Positions 37,561 through 50,711 of a stretch of DNA of 64,000 bases are shown piece by piece. The stretch comes from Hydractinia symbiolongicarpus (Eukaryota; Cnidaria; Hydrozoa; Anthoathecata; Hydractiniidae), in contig NC_079880.1 in NCBI RefSeq assembly GCF_029227915.1, positions 33,103,501-33,167,500 of the forward strand, given 5' to 3'. The notes beneath the pieces were generated by a model that saw nothing but the letters and a program-made list of their open reading frames with translations, did not search any database and was not told where the DNA came from. Both the position numbers and the translations under genes were made by a program. Positions within the stretch are counted from its first letter, which is position 1; the number at the start of each line of letters is the position of its first letter.

Positions 37561-39199
37561 CCTTTTCATGGCGTGTGCATGTGGTTTACGGCGTTGTAAA
37601 GCCATGGAACCAGGGAAAACAACTTAGTACGTTCTAGTGTATTGAGAGTGGAAGGACTACACCAATGGTAACCTGCGCAGGCACGCGAAACCACACGATT
37701 ACGTGTAAGGCATTTAATAGGCGTCAAAAGACCGTATTATAGCCTTTTCATGGCGTGTGCATGTGGTTTACGGCGTTGTAAAGCCATGGAACCAGGGAAA
37801 ACAACTTAGGACGGCGTAGTGTATTGAGAGTGGAAGAACTAGACCAATGGTAACAAGCTTGGACGCGTGGAACCCCGTGATTTACGTGTAAGGCATTTAT
37901 TAGGCGTCAAAAGGCCGTATTATAGCCTTTTCATGGCGTGTGCATGTGGTTTACGGCGTTGTAAAGCCATGGAACCAGGAAAAACAACTTAGGACGGCGT
38001 AGTGTATTGAGAGTGGAAGGAGTAGACCAATGGTAACCTACGCAGGCACGCGAAACCACACGATTACGTTTAAGGCATTTAATAGGCGTCCAGAGGCCGT
38101 ATTATAGCCTTTTCATGGCGTGTGCATGTGGATTACAGCGTTCTGAAGCCATGGAACCAGGAATAACAACTTAGGACGCTCTCGTGTAATGAGAGTGGAA
38201 GAACTAGACCAATGGTAACAAGCTTGGACGGGTGGAACCACGTGATTTACCTGTAAGGCCTTTATTAGGCGTCAAAAGGCCGTATTATAGCCTTTTCATA
38301 GCGTGTGCATGTGGATTACGGCTTTCTAAAGCCATGGAACCAGGAATAACAACTTAGGACGTTCTAGTGTATTGAGAGTGGAAGGACTAGACCAATGGTA
38401 ACCTGCGCAGGCACGCAAAACCACACGATTACGTGTAAGGCATTTATAAGGCGTCAAAAGACCGTATTTTAGCCTTTTCATGGCGTGTGCATGTGGTTTA
38501 CGGCGTTGTAAAGCCATGGAACCAGGGAAAACAACTTAGGACGGCGTAGTGTATTGAGAGTGAAAGAACTAGACCAATGGTAACAAGCTTGGACGCATGG
38601 AACCCCGTGATTTACATGTAAGGCATTTAATAGGCGTCAAAAGGCCGTATTATAGCCTTTTCATGGCGTGTGCATGTGGTTTACGGCGTTGTAAAGCCAT
38701 GGAACCAGGAAAACACAACTTAGGACGGCGTAGTGTATTGAGAGTGGAAGGACTATACCAATGGTAACCTGCGCAGGCACGCGAAACCACACGATTACGT
38801 GTAAGGCATTTAATAGGCGTCAAAAGACCGTATTATAACCTTTTCATGGCGTGTGCATGTGGTTTACGGCGTTGTAAAGCCATGGAACCAGGGAAAACAA
38901 CTTAGGACGGCGTAGTGTATTGAGAGTGAAAGAACTAGACCAATGGTAACAAGCTTGGACGCGTGGAACCCCGTGATTTACATGTAAGCCATTTAATAGG
39001 CGTCAAAAGGCCGTATTATAGCCTTTTCATGGCGTGTGCATGTGGATTACGGCGTTCTAAAGCCATGGAACCAGGAATAACAACTTAGGACGTTCTAGTG
39101 TATTGAGAGTGGAAGGACTAGACCAATGGTAACCTGCGCAGGCACGCGAAACCACACGATTACGTGTAAGGCATTTAATAGGCGTCAAAAGACCGTATT

Positions 39200-42100
39200 A
39201 TAGCCTTTTCATGGCGTGTGCATGTGGTTTACGGCGTTGTAAAGCCATGGAACCAGGGAAAACAACTTAGGACGGCGTAGTGTATTGAGAGTGGAAGGAG
39301 TAGACCAATGGTAACCTACGCAGGCACGCGAAACCACACGATTACGTTTAAGGCATTTAATAGGCGTCCAGAGGCCGTATTATAGCCTTTTCATGGCGTG
39401 TGCATGTGGATTACAGCGTTCTGAAGCCATGGAACCAGGAATAACAACTTAGGACGCTCTCGTGTAATGAGAGTGGAAGAACTAGACCAATGGTAACAAG
39501 CTTGGACGGGTGGAACCACGTGATTTACCTGTAAGGCCTTTATTAGGCGTCAAAAGGCCGTATTATAGCCTTTTCATAGCGTGTGCATGTGGATTACGGC
39601 TTTCTAAAGCCATGGAACCAGGAATAACAACTTAGGACGTTCTAGTGTATTGAGAGTGGAAGGACTAGACCAATGGTAACCTGCGCAGGCACGCGAAACC
39701 ACACGATTACGTGTAAGGCATTTAATAGGCGTCAAAAGACCGTATTATAACCTTTTCATGGCGTGTGCATGTGGTTTACGGCGTTGTAAAGCCATGGAAC
39801 CAGGGAAAACAACTTAGGACGGCGTAGTGTATTGAGAGTGAAAGAACTAGACCAATGGTAACAAGCTTGGACGCGTGGAACCCCGTGATTTACATGTAAG
39901 CCATTTAATAGGCGTCAAAAGGCCGTATTATAGCCTTTTCATGGCGTGTGCATGTGGATTACGGCGTTCTAAAGCCATGGAACCAGGAATAACAACTTAG
40001 GACGTTCTAGTGTATTGAGAGTGGAAGGACTAGACCAATGGTAACCTGCGCAGGCACGCGAAACCACACGATTACGTGTAAGGCATTTAATAGGCGTCAA
40101 AAGACCGTATTATAGCCTTTTCATGGCGTGTGCATGTGGTTTACGGCGTTGTAAAGCCATGGAACCAGGGAAAACAACTTAGGACGGCGTAGTGTATTGA
40201 GAGTGGAAGAACTAGACCAATGGTAACAAGCTTGGACGCGTGGAACCCCGTGATTTACGTGTAAGGCATTTAATAGGCGTCAAAAGGCCGTATTATAGCC
40301 TTTTCATGGCGTGTGCATGTGGTTTACGGCGTTGTAAAGCCATGGAACCAGGAAAAACAACTTAGGACGGCGTAGTGTATTGAGAGTGGAAGGAGTAGAC
40401 CAGTGGTAACCTACGCAGGCACGCGAAACCACACGATTACGTTTAAGGCATTTAATAGGCGTCCAGAGGCCGTATTATAGCCTTTTCATGGCGTGTGCAT
40501 GTGGATTACAGCGTTCTGAAGCCATGGAGCCAGGAAAAACAACTTAGGACGTTCTAGTCCATTGAGAATGGAAGGACTAGACCAATCGTAACCGTCATGG
40601 ACACGTGGAACGACGTAATTTACGTGTAAGGTCTTTAATAGGCCGCAAAAGGCCGTATTACAGCGTTTAGAGTCCTTTGCATGTAGTTTACGCCGTTCCC
40701 AAGGCATGGAGACAGGAAAAACAACTTAGGACGTCGTAGTGTATTGAGAGTGGAAGGACTAGGCCAATGGTAACAAGTTTGGACGCGTGGAACCACGTGA
40801 TTTACCTGTAAGGCCTTTAAGAGGCCGCAAAAGTACGCATTAAAGCCTTTTTATGGCGTGTGCATGTGGTTTACGGCGTTCTAAAGCCATGGAACCAGGG
40901 AAAAAACTTAGGACGTTCTAGTCCATTGAGAATGGAAGGAATAGACCAATGAGAGCAAGCTTGGACGGGTGGAACCACGTGATTTACGTGTAAGGCCTTT
41001 GTTAGGCGTCCAGAGGCCGTATTATAGCCTTTTCATGGCGTGTGCATGTGGATTACGGCGTTCTAAAGCCATGGAACCAGGAATAACAACTTAGGACGTT
41101 CTAGTGTATTGAGAGTGGAAGGACTATACCAATGGTAACCTGCGCAGGCACGCGAAACCACACGATTACGTGTAAGGCATTTAATAGGCGTCAAAAGACC
41201 GTATTTTAGCCTTTTCATGGCGTGTGCATGTGGTTTACGGCGTTGTAAAGCCATGGAACCAGGGAAAACAACTTAGGACGGCGTAGTGTATTGAGAGTGA
41301 AAGAACTAGACCAATGGTAACAAGCTTGGACGCGTGGAACCCCGTGATTTACATGTAAGGCATTTAATAGGCGTCAAAAGGCCGTATTATAGCCTTTTCA
41401 TGGCGTGTGCATGTGGTTTACGGCGTTGTAAAGCCATGGAACCAGGAAAAACAACTTAGGACGGCGTAGTGTATTGAGAGTGGAAGGAGTAGACCAATGG
41501 TAACCTACGCAGGCACGCGAAACCACACGATTACGTTTAAGGCATTTAATAGGCGTCCAGAGGCCGTATTATAGCCTTTTCATGGCGTGTGCATGTGGAT
41601 TACAGCGTTCTGAAGCCATGGAACCAGGAATAACAACTTAGGACGCTCTCGTGTAATGAGAGTGGAAGAACTAGACCAATGGTAACAAGCTTGGACGGGT
41701 GGAACCACGTGATTTACCTGTAAGGCCTTTATTAGGCGTCAAAAGGCCGTATTATAGCCTTTTCATAGCGTGTGCATGTGGATTACGGCTTTCTAAAGCC
41801 ATGCAACCAGGAATAACAACTTAGGACGTTCTAGTGTATTGAGAGTGGAAGGACTAGACCAATGGTAACCTGCGCAGGCACGCGAAACCACACGATTACG
41901 TGTAAGGCATTTAATAGGCGTCAAAAGACCGTATTATAACCTTTTCATGGCGTGTGCATGTGGTTTACGGCGTTGTAAAGCCATGGAACCAGGGAAAACA
42001 ACTTAGGACGGCGTAGTGTATTGAGAGTGAAAGAACTAGACCAATGGTAACAAGCTTGGACGCGTGGAACCCCGTGATTTACATGTAAGCCATTTAATAG

Positions 42101-43159
42101 GCGTCAAAAGGCCGTATTATAGCCTTTTCATGGCGTGTGCATGTGGATTACGGCGTTCTAAAGCCATGGAACCAGGAATAACAACTTAGGACGTTCTAGT
42201 GTATTGAGAGTGGAAGGACTTGACCAATGGTAACCTGCGCAGGCACGCGAAACCACACGATTACGTGTAAGGCATTTAATAGGCGTCAAAAGACCGTATT
42301 ATAGCCTTTTCATGGCGTGTGCATGTGGTTTACGGCGTTGTAAAGCCATGGAACCAGGGAAAACAACTTAGGACGGCGTAGTGTATTGAGAGTGGAAGAA
42401 CTAGACCAATGGTAACAAGCTTGGACGCGTGGAACCCCGTGATTTACGTGTAAGGCATTTAATAGGCGTCAAAAGGCCGTATTATAGCCTTTTCATGGCG
42501 TGTGCATGTGGTTTACGGCGTTGTAAAGCCATGGAACCAGGAAAAACAACTTAGGACGGCGTAGTGTATTGAGAGTGGAAGGAGTAGACCAGTGGTAACC
42601 TACGCAGGCACGCGAAACCACACGATTACGTTTAAGGCATTTAATAGGCGTCCAGAGGCCGTATTATAGCCTTTTCATGGCGTGTGCATGTGGATTACAG
42701 CGTTCTGAAGCCATGGAGCCAGGAAAAACAACTTAGGACGTTCTAGTCCATTGAGAATGGAAGGACTAGACCAATCGTAACCGTCATGGACACGTGGAAC
42801 GACGTAATTTACGTGTAAGGTCTTTAATAGGCCGCAAAAGGCCGTATTACAGCGTTTAGAGTCCTTTGCATGTAGTTTACGCCGTTCCCAAGGCATGGAG
42901 ACAGGAAAAACAACTTAGGACGTCGTAGTGTATTGAGAGTGGAAGGACTAGGCCAATGGTAACAAGTTTGGACGCGTGGAACCACGTGATTTACCTGTAA
43001 GGCCTTTAAGAGGCCGCAAAAGTACGCATTAAAGCCTTTTTATGGCGTGTGCATGTGGTTTACGGCGTTCTAAAGCCATGGAACCAGGGAAAACAACTTA
43101 GGACGTTCTAGTCCATTGAGAATGGAAGGAATAGACCAATGAGAGCAAGCTTGGACGCG
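39200..43159 (+). repeat. 12-monomer higher-order repeat, 2189 bp, two copies
   Basis: About 39200-40970 matches 41390-43159 at 2189 bp. The taacctacgcagg variant marks the block at 38034, 39312, 40407, 41501, 42596, and further away at 52044, 52774 and 58071. The spacings of 1278, 1095, 1094 and 1095 bp correspond to 7, 6, 6 and 6 monomers. Six-monomer sub-blocks of two kinds alternate, which makes the 12-monomer unit. Confidence 0.86.
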
Positions 43160-44679
43160 TGGAACCACGTAATTTAAGTGTAAGGCCTTTATTTGGCGTC
43201 AAAAGGCCGTATTATAGCCATTTCATGTTGTGTGCATGTGGATTAACGCTTTCTAAAGCCATGGAACCAGGAATAACAACTTAGGACGTTCTAGTGTATT
43301 GAGAGTGGAAGGACTAGACCAATTGTAACCTGCGCAGGCACGCGAAACCACACGATTACGTGTAAGGCATTTAATAGGCGTCAAAAGGCCGTATTATAGC
43401 CTTTTCATGGCGTGTCCATGTGGTTTACGGCGTTCTAAAGCCATGGAACCAGGGAAAACAACTTAGGACAGCGTAGTGTATTGAGAGTGGAAGAACTAGA
43501 CCAATGGTAACAAGCTTGGACGCGTGGAACGACGTAATTTACGTGTAAGGCCTTTAATAGGCCGCAAAAGGCCGTATTACAGCCTTTAGAGTCCTTTGCA
43601 TGTAGTTTACGGCGTTCCCAAGGCATGGAGACAGGAAGAACAACTTAGGACGTCGTAGTGTATTGAGATTGGAAGGACTAGGCCAATGGTAACCTGCGCA
43701 GGCACGCGGATCCACGCAATTTACGTGTAAGCCATTTAATAGACGTCAAAAGGACGTATTATAGCCTTTTCATGGCGTGTGCATGTGGTTTACGGCGTTG
43801 TAAAGCCATGGAACCAGGAAAAACAACTTAGGACGCTCTCGTGTATTGAGAGTGGAAAGACTAGACCAATGGTAACCTGCGCAGACACGCAGACCAACGT
43901 GATTTACGTGTAAGGACTTTATTAGGCGGCAAAGGCGATATTATTGCTTTTCAATGGCGTGTGCATGTAGTTGACGGCGTTCCAAAGCTATGGAGCAAGA
44001 GAAAACAACTTAGGACGCTCTCGTGTAATGAGAGTGGAAGAACTAGACCAATGGTAACAAGCTTGGATGGGTGGAACCACGTGATTTACCTGTAAGGCCT
44101 TTATTAGGCGTCAAAAGGCCGTATTATAGCCTTTTCATGGCGTGTGCATGTGGTTTACGGCGTTGCAAAGCCATGGAACCAGGAAAAACAACTTAGGACG
44201 TTCTAGTGTATTGAGAGTGGAAGGACTAGACCAATGGTAACCTGCTCAGACACGCAGACCAACGTGATTTACGTGTAAGGACTTTATTAGGCGGCAAAAG
44301 GCGGTATTATTGCTTTTCAATGGCGTGTGCATGTAGTTGACGGCGTTCCAAAGCTATGGAGCCAGAGAAAGCAACTTAGGACGTCCTAGTGTATTGAGGG
44401 TGGAAGGAATAGACCAAATAAAACCTGCGCAGACACGCAGACCCACGTGATTGACGTGTAAGGCCTTTAATAGGCGGCAAAAGGCCGTATTCCAGCCTTT
44501 TCATGGCGTGTGCATGTGGATTACGGCTTTCTAAAGCCATGGAACCAGGAATAACAACTTAGGACGTTCTAGTGTATTGAGAGTGGAAGGACTAGACCAA
44601 TGGTAACCTGCGCAGGCACGCGAAACCACACGATTACGTGTAAGGCATTTAATAGGCGTCAAAAGGCCGTATTATAGCC

Positions 44680-46445
44680 TTTTCATGGCGTGTGCATGTG
44701 GTTTACGGCGTTGTAAAGGCGTGGAACCAGGGAAAACAACTTTGGACGGCGTAGTGTATTGAGAGTGGAAGAACTAGACCAATGGTAACAAGCTTGGACG
44801 GGTGGAACCACGTGATTTACGTGTAAGGCCTTTGTTAGGCGTCCAGAGGCCGTATTATAGCCTTTTCATGGCGTGTGCATGTGGATTACGGCGTTCTAAA
44901 GCCATGGAACCTGGAATAACAACTTAGGACGTTCTAGTGTATTGGGAGTGGAAGGACTAGACCAATGGTAACCTGCGCAGGCACGCGAAACCACACGATT
45001 ACATGTAAGGCATTTAATGGGCGGCAAAAGGCCGTATTGCAGCTTTTAGACGCATGTGCACGTAGTTGACGGCGTTGTACAGCCTTGTCGCTGGGGAAAA
45101 TAACTTAAGACATTTTTGTCTATTGAGAATGGAAGGACTAGACCAATGGTAACCGGTATGGACGCGTGGAACCGTCTAACTTACGTGTAAGGCTTTTATT
45201 AGGCGGCCAAATTCCATATTGCTGGTTATAGACGTGTGTGCATGTAATTGACGGCGTTGTAAAGCCATGGAGCCAGGGGAAATAACTTAGGACGTCGTAG
45301 TGTATTGAGAGTGGAAGGACTAGATCAATGTTAACCTGCGCAGGCACGCGAAACCACACGATTACGTGTAAGACATTTAATAGGCATCAAAAGTCCGTAT
45401 TAGAGCCTTTTCATGGCGTGTGCATGTGGTTTACGACGTTGTACAGCCATGGAACCAGGAATAACAACTTAGGACGTTCTAGTGTATTGAGAGTGGAAGG
45501 ACTAGACCAATGGTAACCTGCGCAGGCACGCGAAACCACACGATTACATGTAAGGCATTTAATGGGCGGCAAAAGGCCGTATTGCAGTTTCTAGACGCAT
45601 GTGCACGTAGTTGACGGCGTTGTACAGCCTTGTCGCTGGGGAAAACAAATTAAGACGTTTTAGTCTATTGAGAATGGAAGGACTAGACCAATCGTAACCG
45701 TCATGGACGCGTGGAACGACGTAATTTACGTGTAAGGCCTTTAATAGGCCGCAAAAGGCCGTATTACAGCCTTTAGAGTCCTTTGCATGTAGTTTACGGC
45801 GTTCCCAAGGCATGGAAACAGGAAGAACAACATAGGACGTCGTAGTGTATTGAGAGTGGAAGGACTAGGCCAATGGCAACAAGTTTGGACTCGTGGAACC
45901 ACGTGATTTACGTGTAAGGCCTTTAATAGGCCGCAAAAGGACGCATTTAAAGCCTTTTTATGGCGTGTGCATGTGGTTTACGGCGTTCTAAAGCCATGGA
46001 ACCTGGGAAAACAACTTAGGACGTTCTAGTCCATTGAGAATGGAAGGAATAGACCAATGAGAGCAAGCTTGGACGCGTGGAACCACGTAATTTAAGTGTA
46101 AGGCCTTTATTTGGCGTCACAAGGCCGTATTATAGCCTTTTCATGGCGTGTGCATGTGGATTACGGCTTTCTAAAGCCATAGAACCAGGAATAACAACTT
46201 AGGACGTTTTAGTGTATTGACAGTGGAAGGACTAGTCCAATAGTAACCTGCGCAGCGACGCGAAACCACACGATTACATGTAAGGCATTTAATGGGCAGC
46301 AAAAGGACTAGACCAATGGTAACCTGTGCAGAGACGCAGAACCACGCGATGTACGTGTATGGCATTTAATAGGCGACAAAAGGATGTATTATAGCCTTTT
46401 CATGGCGTGTGCATGTGGTTTACGGCGTTGTAAAGCCATGGAACC
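44680..46445 (+). repeat. Segmental duplication family, copy 2
   Basis: Partner of 35865-37560. Its second half, from about 45440 to 46445, occurs a third time at about 49706-50711, at an offset of 4266 bp. It retains the 19 bp that copy 1 has lost and carries the same truncated 76 bp monomer. Confidence 0.87.
46231..46306 (+). repeat. Truncated 76 bp monomer, second copy
   Basis: Same deletion junction as at 37467-37476, 8834 bp further on, with the same flanking variants (actagtccaatag before, cctgtgcag after). Confidence 0.85.
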
Positions 46446-48280
46446 AGGGAAAACAACTTAGGACGGCGTAGTGTATTAAGAGTGGAAGAACTAGACCAAT
46501 GGTAACAAGCATGGACGCGTGGAACCACGTGATTTACGTGTAAGGCCTTTGTTAGGCGTCCAGAGGCCGTATTATAGCCTTTTCAGGGCGTGTGCATGTG
46601 GATTACGGCGTTCTAAAGCCATGGAACCAGGAATAACAACTTAGGACGTTCTAGTGTATTGAGAGTGGAAGGACTAGACCAATGGTAACCTGCGCAGGCA
46701 TGCGAAACCACACGATTACATGTAAGGTATTTAATGGGCGGCAAAAGGCCGTATTGCAGCTTTTAGACGCATGTGCACGTAGTTGACGGCATTGTACGGC
46801 CTTGTCGCTGGGGAAAATAACTTAAGACGTTTTAGTCTATTGAGAATGGAAGGACTAGACCAATGGTAACCGGTATGGACGCGTGGAACCGTCTAACTTA
46901 CGTGTAAGGCTTTTATTAGGCGGCAAAATGCCAAATTGCTGGTTATAGACGTGTGTGCATGTAATTGACGGCGTTGTAAAGCCATGGAGCCAGGGAAAAT
47001 AACTTAGGACGTCGTAGTGTATTGAGAGTGGAAGGACTAGACCAATGGTAACCTGCGCAGGCACGCGAAACCACACGATTACGTGTAAGGCATTTAATAG
47101 GCATCAAAAGTCCGTATTAGAGCCTTTTCATGGCGTGTACATGTGGTTTACGGCGTTGTAAAGCCATGGAACCAGGGAAAACAACTTCGGACGTTCTAGT
47201 GCATTGAGAGTGGAAGGACTACACCAATGGTAACCTGCGCAGGCACGCGAAACCACACGATTACGTGTAAGGCATTTAATAGGCGTCAAAAGACCGTATT
47301 ATAGCCTTTTCATGGCGTGTGCATGTGGTTTACGGCGTTGTAAAGCCATGGAACCAGGGAAAACAACTTAGGACGGCGAAGTGTATTGAGAGTGAAAGAA
47401 CTAGACCAATGGTAACAAGCTTGGACGCGTGGAACCCCGTGATTTACATGTAAGGCATTTAATGGGCGGCAAAAGGCCGTATTGCAGATTTTAGACGAAT
47501 GTGCACGTAGTTGACGGCGTTGTACGGCCTTGTCGCTGGGGAAAATAACTTAAGACGTTTTAGTCTATTGAGAATGGAAGGACTAGACCAATGGTAACCG
47601 GTATGGACGCGTGGAACCGTCTAACTTACGTGTAAGGCTTTTATTAGGCGGCAAAATGCCATATTGCTGGTTATAGACGTGTGTGCATGTAATTGACGGC
47701 GTTGTAAAGCCATGGAGCCAGGGAAAATAACTTAGGACGTCGTAGTGTATTGAGAGTGGAAGGACTAGACCAATGGTAACCTGCGCAGGCACGCGAAACC
47801 ACACGATTACGTGTAAGGCATTTAATAGGCATCAAAAGTCCGTATTAGAGCCTTTTCATGGCGTGTACATGTGGTTTACGGCGTTGTAAAGCCATGGAAC
47901 CAGGGAAAACAACTTAGGAAGTTCTAGTGTATTGAGAGTGGAAGGACTACACCAATGGTAACCTGCGCAGGCACGCGAAACCACACGATTACGTGTAAGG
48001 CATTTAATAGGCGTCAAAAGACCGTATTATAGCCTTTTCATGGCGTGTGCATGTGGTTTACGGCGTTGTAAAGCCATGGAACCAGGGAAAACAACTTAGG
48101 ACGGCGTAGTGTATTGAGAGTGAAAGAACTAGACCAATGGTAACAAGCTTGGACGCGTGGAACCCCGTGATTTACATGTAAGGCATTTAATAGGCGTCAA
48201 AAGGCCGTATTATAGCCTTTTCATGGCGTGTGCATGTGGTTTACGGCGTTGTAAAGCCATGGAACCAGGAAAAACAACTT
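46440..48280 (+). repeat. Four-monomer (728 bp) duplication and its relatives
   Basis: The monomer group with ccggtatggacgcgtgg, ccgtctaac and ttaagacgtttt occurs at 46855-47076 and again at 47583-47804, 728 bp (four monomers) apart. The first part matches 50890-51910 at an offset of 4448 bp. The part from about 47470 matches about 51190-52000 at 3720 bp. So the region to the right holds the group once and this one holds it twice. Confidence 0.8.
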
Positions 48281-49705
48281 AGGACGCTCTCGTGTATTGA
48301 GAGTGGAAAGACTAGACCAATGGTAACCTGCGCAGACACGCAGACCAACGTGATTTACGTGTAAGGACTTTATTAGGCGGCAAAGGCGATATTATTGCTT
48401 TTCAATGGCGTGTGCATGTAGTTGACGGCGTTCCAAAGCTATGGAGCAAGAGAAAACAACTTAGGACGCTCTCGTGTAATGAGAGTGGAAGAACTAGACC
48501 AATGGTAACAAGCTTGGACGGGTGGAACCACGTGATTTACCTGTAAGGCCTTTATTAGGCGTCAAAAGGCCGTATTATAGCCTTTTCATGGCGTGTGCAT
48601 GTGGTTTACGGCGTTGCAAAGCCATGGAACCAGGAAAAACAACTTAGGACGTTCTAGTGTATTGAGAGTGGAAGGACTAGACCAATGGTAACCTGCGCAG
48701 ACACGCAGACCAACGTGATTTACGTGTAAGGACTTTATTAGGCGGCAAAAGGCGGTATTATTGCTTTTCAATGGCGTGTGCATGTAGTTGACGGCGTTCC
48801 AAAGCTATGGAGCCAGAGAAAGCAACTTAGGACGTCGTAGTGCATTGACAGTGGAAGGACCAGACCAATTGTAACCTGTGCAGTGACGCAGAACCACGCG
48901 ATGTACGTGTATGGCATTTAATAGGCGTCAAAAGGCCGTATTATAGCCTTTTCATGGCGTGTGCATGTGGTTTACGGCGTTGTAAAGCCATGGAACCAGG
49001 AAAAACAACTTAGGACGTTCTAGTGTATTGAGAGTGGAAGGACTAGACCAATGGTAACCTGCGCAGGCACGCGGACCCATGTGATTTACGTGTAAGGCCT
49101 TTAATGGGCGGCAAAAGGCCGTATTGCAGCCTTTAGACGCATGTCCACGTAGTTGACGGCGTTGTACAGCCTTAGCGCTGGGGAAAACCACTTAGGACGT
49201 TCTATTCCATTGAGAATGAAAGAATTAGACCAATGGTAACCGGCATGGACGCGTGGAACCGCGCAACTTACGTGTAAGGCTTTTATTAGGCGGCAAAATG
49301 CCATGTTGCTGGTTATAGACGTGTTTCCATGTAATTGACGGCGTTCCAAAGCCATGGAGCCAGAGAAAATAACTTAAGACGTCGTAGTGCATGGACAGTG
49401 GAAGGACTAGTCCAATGGTAACCTGCGCAGGCACGCGGAACCACGTGATTTAATTGTAAGGCCTTTAATAGGCTGCAAAAGGACATATGGCTATAGACGT
49501 GTGTGCATGTAGTTGACGGCGTTCCAAGGGTATGGAGCAAGAGAAAACAACTTAGGACGTCCTAGTGTATTGAGGGTGGAAGGACTAGACCAAATAAAAC
49601 CTGCGCAGACACGCAGACCCACGTGATTGACGTGTAAGGCCTTTAATAGGCGGCAAAAGGCCGTATTCCAGCCTTTTCATGGCGTGTGCATGTGGATTAC
49701 GGCTT

Positions 49706-50711
49706 TCTAAAGCCATGGAACCAGGAATAACAACTTAGGACGTTCTAGTGTATTGAGAGTGGAAGGACTAGACCAATGGTAACCTGCGCAGGCACGCGAA
49801 ACCACACGATTGCATGTAAGGCATTTAATGGGCGGCAAAAGGCCGTATTGCAGTTTCTAGACGCATGTGCACGTAGTTGACGGCGTTGTACAGCCTTGTC
49901 GCTGGGGAAAACAAATTAAGACGTTTTAGTCTATTGAGAATGGAAGGACTAGACCAATCGTAACCGTCATGGACGCGTGGAACGACGTAATTCACGTGTA
50001 AGGCCTTTAATAGGCCGCAAAAGGCCGTATTACAGCCTTTACAGTCCTTTGCATGTAGTTTACGGCGTTCCCAAGGCATGAAAACAGGAAGAACAACATA
50101 GGACGTCGTAGTGTATTGAGAGTGGAAGGACTAGGCCAATGGCAACAAGTTTGGACGCGTGGAACCACGTGATTTACGTGTAAGGCCTTTAATAGGCCGC
50201 AAAAGGACGCATTTAAAGCCTTTTTATGGCGTGTGCATGTGGTTTACGGCGTTCTAAAGCCATGGAACCAGGGAAAACAACTTAGGACGTTCTAGTCCAT
50301 TGAGAATGGAAGGAATAGACCAATGAGAGCAAGCTTGGACGCGTGGAACCACGTAATTTAAGTGTAAGGCCTTTATTTGGCGTCACAAGGCCGTATTATA
50401 GCCTTTTCATGGCGTGTGCATGTGGATTACGGCTTTCTAAAGCCATAGAACCAGGAATAACAACTTAGGACGTTTTAGTGTATTGACAGTGGAAGGACTG
50501 GTCCAATAGTAACCTGCGCAGCGACGCAAAACCACACGATTACATGTAAGGCATTTAATGGGCAGCAAAAGGACTAGACCAATGGTAACCTGTGCAGAGA
50601 CGCAGAACCACGCGATGTACGTGTATGGCATTTAATAGGCGACAAAAGGCCGTATTATAGCCTTTTCATGGCGTGTGCATGTGGTTTACGGCGTTGTAAA
50701 GCCATGGAACC
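49706..50711 (+). repeat. Segmental duplication family, copy 3 (partial)
   Basis: Matches 45440-46445 at an offset of 4266 bp, which equals 24 monomers less the roughly 106 bp missing from the truncated monomer. Both ends of the match fall inside ordinary monomers, where the flanking variants change. Confidence 0.85.
50497..50572 (+). repeat. Truncated 76 bp monomer, third copy
   Basis: Same deletion junction, 4266 bp after the second copy. It differs by point changes only, such as actggtccaatag at its left end. Confidence 0.85.
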
